Below are positions 29,260 to 42,800 of a stretch of 64,000 bases of DNA, piece by piece. Under the pieces are notes generated by a model that was not told the DNA's origin, did not search any database, and saw only the letters and a list, made by a program, of their open reading frames with translations. A program made the translations under genes and the position numbers. The number at the start of each line of letters is the position of its first letter. Positions within the stretch are counted from its first letter, which is position 1. The DNA is from Lichenostomus cassidix (lineage: Eukaryota; Chordata; Aves; Passeriformes; Meliphagidae), in contig CM039211.1 in the NCBI GenBank assembly GCA_008360975.2, positions 65,624,565 through 65,688,564 of the forward strand, written 5' to 3'.

Positions 29260-30695
29260 GTCAATCAGCACCTTTTTTATTAATATGCATCATAAATAAA
29301 GAAATAAATAAAGGCGAGACACCTCATTCTAACAGGGAAATACAAATTAAATATGGTGCAACATCCGCTAAGCGATGTACAAGCAGGAGGTAACCTAGCA
29401 AGACCAGGGCCCCTTGCCATGGTGAAGCCAGCCCAGGCACGATGCTGTGAACAGCGTCAAGCCGGCCATGGCACCAAATACTGTCATGGCCTTTCATTAA
29501 CACTGTTCCCCACCTGACAGGCAGGTGAAGATCCCCACTACAGCAGGCGGCATGAACATGGCAAGGAAGGGGTTGACTGGCATTGCCTCGACCAAGGACC
29601 CCAGGACCTCCAGTATCCCCTTGTGTTTGTGCACAACACTTATCCCCCCCACCCCACGGCACTGCTCAGCAAGACCAGAAACCCTGTGCCAAAGGGAGCA
29701 CCACCCCTCCCTCCCCAGGCTCCCCAGCTCCCTCTGGGAGCACCCCCAATCTACTTGCTGGGAGCACTGCCCCCAAATCCCTAGCCCAGTCAGGGACCCT
29801 GCCCTCATTCCCTCCCCTCCAGCACCCTTCCACTGAGCATCCCAGGGCTTCCCAGGCACCGGTTCCTTGCTCAGTGTGAAGGGCACAGGGCCTCCCCCCA
29901 AAGCACCCATCTCTGCACAGGGTGGCACTACCCATCCCTGACCTACGTAACACTGAACATGCCTGTGCCTTCCTCACAACCCCACACGGCCCTTTGCTCC
30001 ACACACACACACACATACCCCGTCCCCCTCCCCTGGCTATGGCCACGCACAGCCCCAGCCCTGCAGTGTGGCACCGCCAGGCCACTTGTCCCGGTACAAT
30101 CCACCCGGAACCACTACGGCACACTAGGACAGGGATGCTCCAGTGTGCGGGAGCCTGCCTTGCAGTGCCTCATCAAACACAACCCATCAGTCCAGCCTCA
30201 CAGGGACCTTGCCAACGCAGGATGCTCCCACCCCTGTGGCTGAGGATGCCGGGGATGCTGGAGGGTACAGACTGCACTGACACCCCAGGGAGGGGACAGC
30301 CAGCATCCTGCAACCTCCAGCATCCCACAGCTGGGCAGCAGGGCAGCGCTGCCCTGGCAGGGACTGCTTGGGTTCCTGTAGTGTACAAGTCCATGGCCTG
30401 TGGGTGCTGGAGACAGTGTGGGGTGGAGGGGGGGGTCAGGCGGTCCCTGGTGTGGCTGCATGCATGGCGATGCCTGGCAATACGAGGTGCAGCTCGCAGA
30501 AGACCCCGGGAGGCTAAGTTGGCCTTTGGCAGCTGCACAAGGAGGAGCAAGAAGGAACCACCTACGGTTACTGTATTCTGTAATGGCAGGAAAGGTAAGA
30601 AACTAGCAAGAAGCTGTGTTTGTTCCTCTGGCAGGGAAGGCTACCCCAGAGGAGCCTCAGCAGCCCAGGAAACTGTGCTTGGCCTCCTAAACATG
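29260..30695 (-). other. RUSC2 3' UTR
   Basis: From the stop codon at 30696-30698 down to a poly(A) signal. It is GC-rich for most of its length and turns AU-rich in the last 50 bp. The 3' boundary is inferred from the AATAAA position. Confidence 0.75.
29276..29281 (-). terminator. RUSC2 polyadenylation signal
   Basis: AATAAA on the minus strand (tttatt on plus), the first canonical one after the RUSC2 stop in an AU-rich context. Cleavage is expected 10-30 bp further left. Confidence 0.75.
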
Positions 30696-30876
30696 TCAAT
30701 AGTCCTCGTCCTCCGGGTGGGTGACATACATGATGGGCACCAGTCCCTTCTCGGAGCCAAGGCTGCACTGCAGCCAGTCACCATCCACCTTGGAGATGAC
30801 CTGCAGAATATCCCCTTTGTTGAAGCTCAGTTGTCCTGCCTCAGTGGCAATGTGATGGCAAAGAGCTTTCACCTCA
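30696..30876 (-). CDS. RUSC2: RUSC2 coding exon 11 (SH3 domain and stop)
   Basis: 181 nt. It encodes an SH3 domain: [18 protein letters not shown] and GLVPIMYV correspond to the RT-loop, n-Src/Trp and 3-10 helix motifs. The protein ends in an acidic EDEDY and TGA. Confidence 0.96.
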
Positions 30877-33800
30877 CTGCAGGCAGAAGGAAAGAAGGGT
30901 TAGCTTACCTCAGGACACTCACCCCACCCAGGAACCACCACAGATGCAGAGGAGGGAGGAAAACACCTCCTGCCTCCCTTCCTAGTCAGGCTCCCAGCTG
31001 CCCCCCAGCTCCCCATCACCTGCAGATTGCAGAGTTGTGGTGGAGGAATGCATAAGCTGCATCACTGCCCAAACTGTTCTCTGGTCCATGACTATGAAGG
31101 AGGCCAGCCAAACTGCAACAGGTAGAGCTGTGCCACCCTTCACCTACCACATTCCAGCATCTGCAGGATCGACCACTTGATGTCACTCACCAGGAAGGGT
31201 GAGGAAACATCCCCCGGGCTGGTTGTGCCACAGCGGGTGTCTCAGGTGGCTCTGGATTGGGAGGGTCTGGCTCTGGGGCTGCCTCACGCCACATGCTTGC
31301 CCCAACTGTCTGGGCCACCAGCTGGAACACAGACTTGTCCAAGCTCAGCCAGCCAGAGGGCAACCTGGAAGGAGGAGAGAGAAGCAGTTAGTGGCAGGGA
31401 AGGGCAGCCAGGGGAACAGAGCAGCCCCTCTCATGGCAAGGTCACACCTTAGAGGTTTGGCTTCATGCACAAAGTGCACGGCAGTCCCCAGGTGGTGCCC
31501 CAGGTCTCCTGGCACGGAGGACTCAGCTGTAACACCACAGCCTAGACTGGGAAGACCATTTCCAGTGGTCATTTTCAGGAGCAGTAAGGGTGTATAGAGG
31601 GAGAGACAATGCAGGGAGGTCTCATACTGGGGGCAACTTCATGCCTCCCCCTCCCCTGTGGTGAGCAACAGGGATGGCTCCATGTTCTGTTTCCAATACG
31701 TGATTTTGGGAGGCAGGCTTTGGGAGGTGATGATGGGGCCATGTAGCAGGGGCCCTTCCACTGGACAGAGGGTTTAGGTGCCAAGGCAGTGGTAGAGCTC
31801 AGGCAGAAGAGGAAGGCTCAGATAGACTGAGTAAGGATATGGGAGGAATTTAGCCAGGCTGGCAGGGCTGAGTAGGGTTACAGACACTTGATGTACCACT
31901 ATGGTGTAGCCCAGCAGTCAGCTATTGGCCTGACTTCCACCTGTACTGCCGCACTCCAGGTTAACCAGCCCTTCTCAGCCCCAAACCACCTCTGCCCTTA
32001 CCTGTTTGGTTGCCTGGGCTCTTTTGGTACCTTCCTGGATCCAAACAAGTGTCCCCACTTGATGGGCTGGCTGCTCTCTGATGCACTGGTGCTGCTGTCC
32101 TCTTGCGGAGCTGCTGCTGCTGCTCCTGCTCTTTGCTGAGTCTCCTTCTCCTTGCTGCGCTTCAGCTCTGTAAGCACAGAGTCTGGGGGGCTGCCCATCC
32201 AGAAGGGCCAGCTCCGTTCCTTCACCTCTTCGCCGACTACTACCTGCTGGGGCTTTTCCAAGGGCTCTTCCATGGCTTCAGGACTTGGTTTGCTGGCAGC
32301 CTTGGGCCTCTCCTCCAAGGTGCCTTCAGCAATGGGACAAGCCTCTGCGCCCTCCACAACTCCTTCTCGGGGAGGTGGTGCCTTGTGGGTCTCCACTGAC
32401 TTGGGCACAGGATTCAAAGCTGCTTTCTTCTTCTCAGAGCGGATGAACTTCGAGCCTTCGGCCGAGCCCTCGATGTAAATCTGAGAGGTCTGCATGAGCT
32501 GGTACCACCAGCCTGCCTGCTTGTCCTTCTTCCCCTCCCATGCGCTCTCTTGCAACTTACTCTGCTCTTCTTCCCTGTCACCATCTCCACAGGAGGCCCC
32601 CACTCCTTTGACCCTCTTCTCACTCACAGCTTGCTGTGGGCTGTGCCCTGGTGAGATGTCACCATCCCTGGCACCCCCTTGGCATGTTTCAGGGGCGGTG
32701 CTGCAACCGTCGGGATCCTCACTGCTGCCCCGGGTTCGCATCAGCTGCAGGGTGGAGTGCACAGAAAGCAGGAGGTCCTGCTTCACACGCAGCAGCTCCT
32801 TTTGCTGCTGCTGCTCTTTGCCCATCTGCATCAGGTGGTGCTCGAAGAGAAGGTCGAGGTTGAAGGGCAGCAGGGAGAGAGGTTGGAGCAGGAGCAGGAG
32901 CTCCTCAAAAAGCGGCTGGCACACGCTGTGAGACAGGCACAAGAAGCCCACTGGCTGGTAATGTGCCAGGATGATATCTGTAGGGAAACAGATATTAATT
33001 AGAGGCAAGGCTCTTGCCTCAATTCAGAGTCACCATGAAACAAGGAAAGGAGCTGGACACTAGTTTTTGCTCACAGTGTGAGGCTCAGGCCTGGGTCAGG
33101 GAGCATCAGATGCTCTGTGAGGTTTCAGCAAACTGGCCCAGACACTGCTTTCCAGGACCTACTTGGCAGACTATCAGCCTGGATGACCTCTGCCACAGAA
33201 TGCCATAGAAGTAGAATGGGAATAAAGAGCATCAAAGGGTTGGCACATGTGAAAACTGTGTTCTCCAATTTGGGGAGATGAACGAGGAACTGCAGATATG
33301 GCCAGTACCAGTCCCCTGCAGATAGAGATGACAGCTGAGTACAGTCTTTCCAGGGACCTGTGGGCTGAACTGTGAGTCTTCGCAGAGAACGGACTAGCAC
33401 TTCTACCTGTAACATTCATTCCTCACTTGATTTGACCACACCCGCACTACCCCTCTGTCTTGCTTTGTCAGGTCTCATGTCCAGGGAGAGAGCTGGGAAT
33501 AGGATTTCTGGCCATTTGGCTCCAGTGAGATAACAAACTACATAGACAGGATTTGCACCTTACCTTCAACCCCCTCTGCCTAGCCCTCATCCCCCTGACA
33601 GCCACAGTTTTTGCTCACACTTCCAGTTCTTAATGATGGCTTGAAATAGGTGGCTGTCTTCAGCTTTAGAAAACCGGGATATGCAAAGATTCTGTTCTAT
33701 TCTGTTCTATTATATTCTTTTCTATTCCACTCCATTCCATTCCATTCCATTCCATTCCATTCCATTCCACATGCATCCAGTAAAATCTGCTTTCTGTTTG

Positions 33801-36800
33801 TCAGGTTTTCCTTTCCATTTCTTTCTATTTCCCATGCCTGAAGAGTTTCAGCTAAGTGTGGATATTTCCAGGCATATAAAACTCTCATCCACTGGGCAGG
33901 GAACACAGAAATTTGGGGATGGTTAGATCTGATCTCCTGCAGACAGACTGAGGAGTCTGCACTGATAACCCTTGGCTACCAGCTACAAGTGGGAAGGAGA
34001 ATGGATGTCCAGGCTCAGGTGGAAAGAGCTGCATGGAACTTGGACTTCCACCTGGAACTTCCCTGATACATTGAGACTGGGTATAGCTTAGTCCTTCAGC
34101 TCAGGGCAGAGAAGAGCAGCCCAAGCCAAGACAGCAACAAGAGAAACACATTTCCATCCCATGCTCTATTTGTGTGCAGAATTTGGCTCCCACTGCAGCC
34201 CACAGCCCTCAGGCTCTTACCTTCATGGTTGTAGAGGTGGTTGAACCAGAACTCCAAGGATCGGATACTGTAGGAATGGAAAATAAGCAGGGTAAGAAAA
34301 AAAGAGTGAAAATCAATTCACCACATTCATCTTCCCTGCTCTGCTACAAGAAGTGTGGCTGGAAAAGGGCATTTACAGAGCATGAACCTCAGGAAAAGGA
34401 CAGTGGCTTGGTCCCATCAGCATGCCCTGATCACAGACACCCAGCCTGTCACTGAACATCCATGCAGCTTTACATGTGCACGTGTAACCCCTAACAACCA
34501 TTTTTCCAGCCAGATTACTTACTACTCTGCTCCTATGTCCTTGGCAGATGTTTGCTTTGCTGAGAAGAGGCTGCTGTGGAAGAGGCAAATCATCTACAAA
34601 ACTAAGACTAGTGCAGGTGGCTCGGCCCAAAATATGCTGGTATCCTGTTTCAGCAGGGGAGAGCTGGGCCACCCTGGGTGGAGAGAGCAGGGCAGAGCTT
34701 GTTCCTGCTTGCAGGGGTTCTACAACATCTGGAGATTGTGGGGACTCTGTTGCCACTGTCAGAGTTCTTGCTGACCACCAGAGAGGAGCAGAGAAACACC
34801 ATCCTAGCAGCACTTATCCCTTCACCCACAAAAAGGTGCTGCTGTCCTCCTCTGTTAAACACTGAGCAGAGTGTGTACACTCCTTATCCAAACTGGAAGA
34901 GCCAGTCTGGAATCTGGGATGAGGGCAATTTCGATTCCAGAGCCTCATGCCCTGGAATCCACTGCAGCTCCAGGAAAGAGTGGTTTAAGCAGGGATTTCC
35001 TGGAGTAATTAATGCATATATTATGTCTAAACTCATATAAAGTTGGACAGACAGACTCTTCCCACCTAATGTTTTGAGGCTAAAACAGACTGACCCTGTT
35101 CCTCATTGGGCTACAGCCACCCATTCTCAGTCCTGACCTGCTGGGGAAGGTTTGATCCATGTGGAGTTACCTGAGGCTTACAGCTTCCTCTTCCCCTTGC
35201 CTACTTCTGGGAAGTGGCACCCCAAATTGTTAAGGTTTTTTTCATGGTCAACTGTGCCTGCAGTCAAGGACCAACAGCTGCTGCCAGCCCTGGACAGTGA
35301 CATGCAGCCATCCCAGGAGTCCTGCTTACTTGAGAAGGCCGAAGATGAATGCATTGAACCTCATGGTGTGGTTGGTGAGCTCTGTGTACTGGCTGATCTT
35401 GCTGTAGAGGCTGTGCAGCAACTTTGTGGAGGGGCCTGTGGATAGAGGTGAGTTGTAGAGATTAGTTGTGCTGAGCAAAGCCAAAGCTGCACCACAGGAT
35501 GGAGCATCAAGGCAAGACAGACGTCATCTGGGTGTCCATGTCTGTGTGTGCACTGCCTCTCCACCATGCCAACATGAGCTCACTCCATCCCAACACAGAC
35601 TACACCTGGGAGATGGTCTGTCCCAGACTGCCACTCCAAAACTCTGGGAGAGTTTCAATGCCACAAGGACCTGCCTCCCACACTTCAGTGACCATCACAG
35701 CCACTGGCTCAAAATCAGTACGTAAAGAGAATGTTGTGGTGGGTGCTTATAATTTGGGGTATCTACAATCATGGAGATAACCCCAGAGCTGAAGATTTGC
35801 CATCACCAGGCTTCCCAGTATGATGCAGATATCACTGGGGAATTCATTTTGTTTTGGTTTATGTTGGGTTTTTTTAATGGTTTGCTCTGTTACAGGAGAA
35901 TTTGCAAATTTCAGGGGAAATGACAATAAATACTTGGGCAGAACAGCACAGTGTCTCTCCCTTCAGACAGGAGACAGTCAACATGCACCCTGTTCCATGC
36001 TGGTAAGTGGGGAACTTTGCTCACCCATCCTTAGACCCAAACTTCACCAGCACCTCCCAGCCACAACTACCACAGAGTTGCACAATATCCATACCTAGCT
36101 GGGTGGATGCCTCCACCACACTCCAGGGAATGTTCCTCCTCTGGCCAATGATCATGTCCAGGACGTAAGCCTTGAGTCCATCACTCAGAATGTCACGGAC
36201 AGCGGGGCACAGGTATTTCAGGATCAGATGTCCCACATTGGGGCTCACGGAGCTGTTCCCAAGTTTGGCCTAATGGACAACAGGCAACAGGGAGAGTGTT
36301 GGTAACTGTTTTCAAGGTAAAGGAAACAGTTCAGCCCTGCTTGCATACTACAGACACCCAGCAAGCAACATCCAGGCTCAGCAGCTCCTTGAATATGTAG
36401 GGTCTTTGCTTTCACTCCTGATGTTTCATACACCAGCTCTGGACTGCTTTGTGCAAGGTGTCCCCCAGGCTGGGAAGAGGCAATACCTTGAGAAAATAAT
36501 ATCCTAGCTTGGGAAGAGGATATTGCAATTAGAAGGGATGCCTGGGTCTCCCAAAAGGTATAACAGGGCACTTCTGCTGGAGGAAGAAAAAAGCTGGGAA
36601 TTTTCCTGCTGCTATAGATTTTCTTGTCGCTAATTTTGGAGCAGGAAGCACCAAGTGACATAGAGCTACCAGCACCCAGGGGTTAAGGAACACTTAACTC
36701 AGAGACACGTCAAGCCCTAACTCCCAGGGATTACTATAAATAAACAGGATGAGGGCAAAATGGATGGCGAGAGCTCAGACTGAGGTGAAGAAGAAGCATG

Positions 36801-39800
36801 TAAGAGCCCAGCACCAGCAGAGCAGGGGCATGTTCTGCTGTTTACAGTCTTTGAGCTGCCAAGAGGTCTATCCAAATGGGTCAGGCAATGATGTTCAGGG
36901 CACAGGTCTTACCAGCTGAGCTGGAATTATACTGACCAGTTGGCACAGGTTCACAAAAGCCCTGAACTGAAACTGAACTTGGCTCAGGAATAATCCTGTC
37001 AGATCCACTGAGCACAGCAGCAGCAGCAGGGATGGATGCTGCCTTTTGACAGGTGAATGCTCAGCCCGTGGCACACTGATGCATTAAGAAACCCGAGGTT
37101 AAAACCACAGCATTGTCTGATAAGTAATGGGGGAATGTTTCCCCAAACCTACACTGCAAGAATTGGGAATTCACAGGGAAACCTTAAAAAGCCATGGGAA
37201 TCTTAACAGCTCCGCTTATGTTGCACAGCCATCTCTGCATCAGCAACAGACGTAATTAGGGAAAAATTACTCTGGGCTCTGAGATAAGATTGAATAGTTT
37301 TGGAATCCGTCCCAGTCAGGTTTCTCTTTGGGGAAAGCATGCCAGGGGAGTTGTCATGTCCAAATAGTGTCACATTGCTGCCCCACAGCTGCCTGACTGA
37401 AGCTGAGCATTCAGGATTGAAAGGAGGCACCACAAACATGCTGGGTGTCACAGGACTGCAAACACTGCCTGGTATAAACAGAAGCAAAATTGCTCTGCTT
37501 CTGTGTTATTCCAGAAATGGGGGATGAGGGAGCACAGGCCAAAGACAGCCAGCCCCAGGGCAACCGAGATGCACTTCTGTGTTATTCCAGAAATGCGAAA
37601 TGAGGGCAGCACAGGCCTAAGACAGCCAGCCCCACAGATGTGCTCTGAGTACTCTGATGTATTCATGGTAAGGGCTATCATGGGGGAGACCAACTGCCCC
37701 AGATGGGCCATGACTAATGCACTTTTTTATCATTACTGAGCCCTGTGAGACACTGAAGGATGGGGAACACTGCACTGTACCCTGGCACCAGGCTAGAATC
37801 ATGGAACATGTGGAGGAGGGAGGCACATCTCTCCACGGAGTGAGAAAAGAAGTCTGCTGCATCAGACCAGAAGGGCAGCTGGTCTGGTATTTTTTCTTAT
37901 AAAGAGCCATGGTAAATATATAAGAAAGAGTTAAACCAGAGCAAACATATATAATACTTGCCCTTTATACTTTCACAGCCTGCAACTACTTAACTACTTT
38001 CAACTCAGAGACCAAACTGGACATTATCCCTGTGTTTAGTAAATCTCAGTGAATTTCCCTTCCTGTGTTTTTCTGATCTTCCTTTAAATACATGTACTTA
38101 CTGCATCATGCAGCAGGAATTGTCCCAGATTTAATATGTGCTGCATGGTGTGCTATCACCTTGGTTTGATTTGCTCTTGGTACTACTGCCTTCATTAGAT
38201 ACTCTGAAGTTTTTGACTGGCAAAGAATGGCAATCTTCCTCCACACTCTCCGTGTCAGAATGTTGCATGCAAGACATACCTTCACCCCTGGATCCCTGCT
38301 GGTTCCAAAATGAGCCACAATCAGGTCAACAGCAGTGTTGATAGCCTTCACCAGACCTAGAGGGAAAGGACAGGCCAGAGAGCTGCTGAGAGGCTGCTGG
38401 GACAGACCCTAACAAAACACACCTTGAAGTGATCAGCCAACAGCAGTGCAAGCCCATGTCTACACACATGCCCTCTGCCAAAAACATGCAGAGACTCTCC
38501 TAAATCCTCACCAAATCTGTCCCTGCCGGTTCAAGCACTCACCTAGCAGCCTGGCAGTAGGACAACCTATTAATATTCCCACAGGACAGGGACTATCACC
38601 TACACAGCCCATCCCTGGAGGCAGGAGAGATGGAATCTGAGGCAATGAGTCTTTGCCTGCCTTGATACCACAGGGTGGCAGGGCAGAAGCCCTACACTTG
38701 GCAGGTTCTGTAACGACTTTCAGTAACAAGTAAGTGGTGTGCATTTTGTCATCTGCACCAGAGTAATGTGAGAACAGAACTGAAACAGAAGGGAAAGCTG
38801 CCACCTGGTAATCATGAGCACACAGCTGGCAAAGGCACAGGAACGTTTCTGCACACTCCTTGCCTCTGAAATGATAACAAATCAGCTGTCAAATACCCAA
38901 TCTCCAGCCCTGCCTCTAGCATGGATCCTACCACAGCTGTATCTTGTCCAGCTTTGGAATTCTTTCTCCCACCTTTTTACGGAATTTATATAATTTTATA
39001 TTATTTATATAGGACTGAACAGACTCTTTACCTAAATTAAAAAATCTCAGGTTAGCACATCTGCAACATCACACAGATACACACAGGTCTACCTTTGTCT
39101 GTAGAGCCTGAGGTGGTAGCATGCCCTGTCTCAGGCTCACACTCCTGTGCCTGTCTGCTCTCTTTGCTCATTCTTGTGTACCTAAGATCCTTTCTAATCA
39201 CATTTCCCCGGACAAGCAGCTCAAACACACTCCGTGGCACATTGCATGGTCCACCAGAGAGGCATGGACCCACCTTTCTTCTGCAGCAAGTCAATGGAGA
39301 TGGACTCCGTGTTGCCATCTGGGGAGAGGCAGAACTCAGCTGGGGGTTTCTCTGCTAGTGAGAAGTAGTCAGGGAAGAAGTCATTGTAGGTAAGCTGGAG
39401 TTGCCTCATAGACTGTCCTGCAGGGACAAAACAAAGTGGACAAGGATCAGCCCCAAAGCCTCTTCCATGCTGTTTGCTTTTCCCAGAAGGAACCAGCAGC
39501 AGTCTTCATCCCAGCCTGTCCTGTGCTGGGACAGCAAGGTGACAGGCTTGTTCCTACCCCAGCAATGGTTCACAGTGTGTGCCTGTACAGTTGATCCCCA
39601 TGGCCCACCCAATATCCATCTCCAGCTTGACTGGTGGCCCATGGGCCCTGGAACAGGCCATGGGAGGTTCACTCTCATGGGCTGGGGCTAAGGAAAACCT
39701 TGCTGCAACAGATTCTCCATGCTGCTGCAAGCAAGGTCAGAAGTCAGCACAGAGAAAATTATTCCTTTTCACACACAGGAACCCGCAGATGGCATGTTTT

Positions 39801-42800
39801 CTGCCTGTCCTCTGGGATGGCCTCTGTTTTCAAGGGGTGACATCTGCAGTAGTTCTTTCATGTGCTTAACTTCCATCTGTCTGACTCTGTGCTATGCATC
39901 TTCCCTTGAATAAAGGATGGAGAAACTGTTTGGGTTGGCAGAGTGAGGTATAAGGCTTTGAGGAATTCTCTCCATGGCTTGAGGCTAGCCTGTAGAATGC
40001 TCTCCCTCCCACAGACAGACCATGCTGCTCTCCCCACAGGACTCTTGGAGGTTCAGTCAAAAGGAGCCTGCCCCTGTCAGCCCTTCCTGCACAGGTTTTG
40101 GAGGTCAGGGAAGACCTTAAGAGAAAAGCATGCAGAAGACAGAGTACTGTGAAGGTCTTTAGTGTTGTCAGCTGCCCCATGAAAGCTACAGCTCAGCACC
40201 CAGTATATTGTCTGGGCTGGGGCAGATGGTCAGGCACTGTGGGGCACAAACAAGGGCCACAACTCCTGTGTGAGACAAACTACAAGCTGACCACAGTCCA
40301 GGAGCACTTTCTGAGGTCAGAGCAGGCTCTTGAGCTGTTCACTTTCCCCTTCAATCTACCGCAGAGCTGGTCCTGACTGCTCTCGCCTCATGGAGAAGGG
40401 AGGCTCCGCAAAGATTTGAACCAGCGAAGCAATTTTCACCTTCTTCTTGAACCCTCCAGCCCCACTGTGAACAGATGTATCATCCCTCCTGCTCTGAGCA
40501 GGCAGAGCAGTGATTAATCCAAGCTTAACCTGAGCCCCCAAAAACCTGAGCCTGAGTCCCAAGATCACCTCCCAAGACCCCCCAGCAGAAAGGTGGTGCG
40601 CACCGTTCAGCTTGCAGTGGAAATGGCTGGTGCTGAGAGCGCCAGGGAGCTCAAAGATGGGGTTGCCCCGGTTCAGCCGAGGCTCTTGCTGCCTCCTGTC
40701 CAGGCTGCCTGCTAAGCTGGGCAGCCCTGAAACGCGGTCCAGACCCAGGGGGTTCCTCCGCCTGTACTCCCGCCACTTCAGCGCTTGGGGGGAGAGGTGG
40801 TTCGCTGGGATACCACAGGCAGTGAGCACCAGACGGGACGATGAGAGCACACAGGAGGATGCAGAAGGGAAATGGGAAGAGAGAAGAAGAGAAAGAAGTA
40901 GGACAGAGAGAGACAGCACATTATTCACAGGTCCAGCAGCATTTCAGGACATTAGCACATGCACATGGAGACAGGTGGAGGCCACTGCCAAGCAGGGCAG
41001 GGGCTTGGGTGCCCTTCTGGCTGCAGGCATAGAAGCAGCAGGCTTGGGGTAGCAAACACCTGGCACGGGGTGCTCTAAGATCAGCAGCCCACACTGCCCT
41101 CTCTGGAGACACAGTGCAAGAGTTGGGACAGAAGGGACATGGTCTTAGTGTAGATCTTCCTGCAGCACTCAGATGAAATTTTATCCTGGTCTGTGGCTGT
41201 AAGAAATGGTGGTAGTATAGGGAACAGCCATAGCTATAGGGAGTTGGAGATGCTCCAGACTAGCAGGTCTTGGAGGATGGGTACCTACCATTGACAGGCC
41301 GTATTCCCATGCTGCTCAGGGGACCAGAGCTGCTGGTCTCACTGCCACTTCTCCAGTGGGAATCTGCATGGCTTCCAACTCTGCTCATGGACATGCCACC
41401 CACTGAGAGGGGTGGAAGGGACCCACTGTGGAGCCGGTATTCAGAGAGCGGTGGGCTCGCCTCCAGTGGGGCCTCCTTCTTGGGAAGCAGCTTGGGGTTC
41501 TCCTTTTGCCTCAGGGTATCAGCTTTGGTGGCTTTGGAGGGCTGCATGGCACTGACAGCAGGCGATGACCTTGTGGGAAGCAGGTTGGCAGAGATGGGGC
41601 AGGACCTGCTTCTAGGGGGCTGGCTGTCTTCAGCTCTCTCTGCAGTGGGCGAGGAAGACGAGTCCACGCTTTGGAAGAAAGGCACGTTGCATCGCACGGG
41701 GGAGTAACTGCCCAGCGGGGACGGACGGGTTGTTTCGGGGCCAGGCTTCTTGATGCCCCCATCGCCGCGCGAGGCAGCTCCGTCTGCTGAGCGCTGGGTC
41801 ACGAGCGTGCCATGGGCTTGGCTCCCTGCCACCGCCACCTGCTCTGCTGAGGTGACCAAGGCCGAGGACTGGGAAGTAGAGATCTCCCGGCCGGCAGACC
41901 GGTTGCTGGACAAGCTGTAGAGCTGGGAAAGGCTGGAAGCAAAATGGCTGTGCAGGGCACGTGCCTTGGGTGGCTTGCTGAAATGGTGCTGAAAAACAAA
42001 GGGCTGAATGGGCAGAGTTGTGGGACGCTGGTCCTTGCTGTAGCGCACCACGGGCTTGCTGTCTGTGCCACCACCTTCAGGGAGAGAAAGGGGAAGAAAG
42101 TGTGAGGATAGGCAGAGCAACAATCATCCTCAGCCAAGCAGATTGCAGGCAACAGGAAATGTCCTCTCTGTTGAAGCAGGAAGAGGATGAGCTAGAGGCC
42201 AGTTATAGAGTGGTTCAAGTCTGCACTGGTTACACACATCAAGAGCTGGCAAGATAAAGATATGTGGCCCCAAATGCAGAGTTTCCAGCTGTCTGGAAGA
42301 GCAGTGCACTGCACCAGGAGCTTGTCTGTCCTGGTCGGGTGAACAGGTTCACAGTTTTTCCCAATCCCTTGTACCCTGGACAGCACAACGCCACGGGGTT
42401 AGGTGCCTGCCCTTGAGCTGCCTTTGCACAGCAGTACCACAAGGCAGTACCACAAAGTCATGGCCCAAAACTTTGTGGTACAGTCAGATTTCTCATCCCA
42501 AAGGACTGTCCCCTCCCACATGCACTGCAGATTTGCACCGCCGAGCACAAGCTTACATGCAATAGCACTGCAGCTCTGCATCTCACATTGCAATATATGG
42601 GTGCTGTTGCAAAGGTTGCCTGCTTCTCCTTCTCCCTCCCTCTTTCTTCTCCTGTAACTGTCCCTGCTTTGGAATGCAGAGCTTCCTCCATCCCCCTTCC
42701 TCTACCAGACCTGAGCAGGACATTCCCAACATCTTGCCTCCAGCCCTGGAAAATGCCAGTTTGCTCCAGCAAATAATGTACTGGGATGACCTGAGGGAGT

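Noticed and set aside
29292..29311. aataaa repeats on the plus strand as a poly(A) site
   Set aside because: No plus-strand gene ends here; the tract is the complement of the AU-rich RUSC2 3' UTR end.
29922..31055. A 377-codon open frame on the plus strand
   Set aside because: It runs antisense across the RUSC2 3' UTR and SH3 exon. It has Pro/His/Cys-rich low-order sequence and no motif, so it is a by-product of GC-rich DNA.
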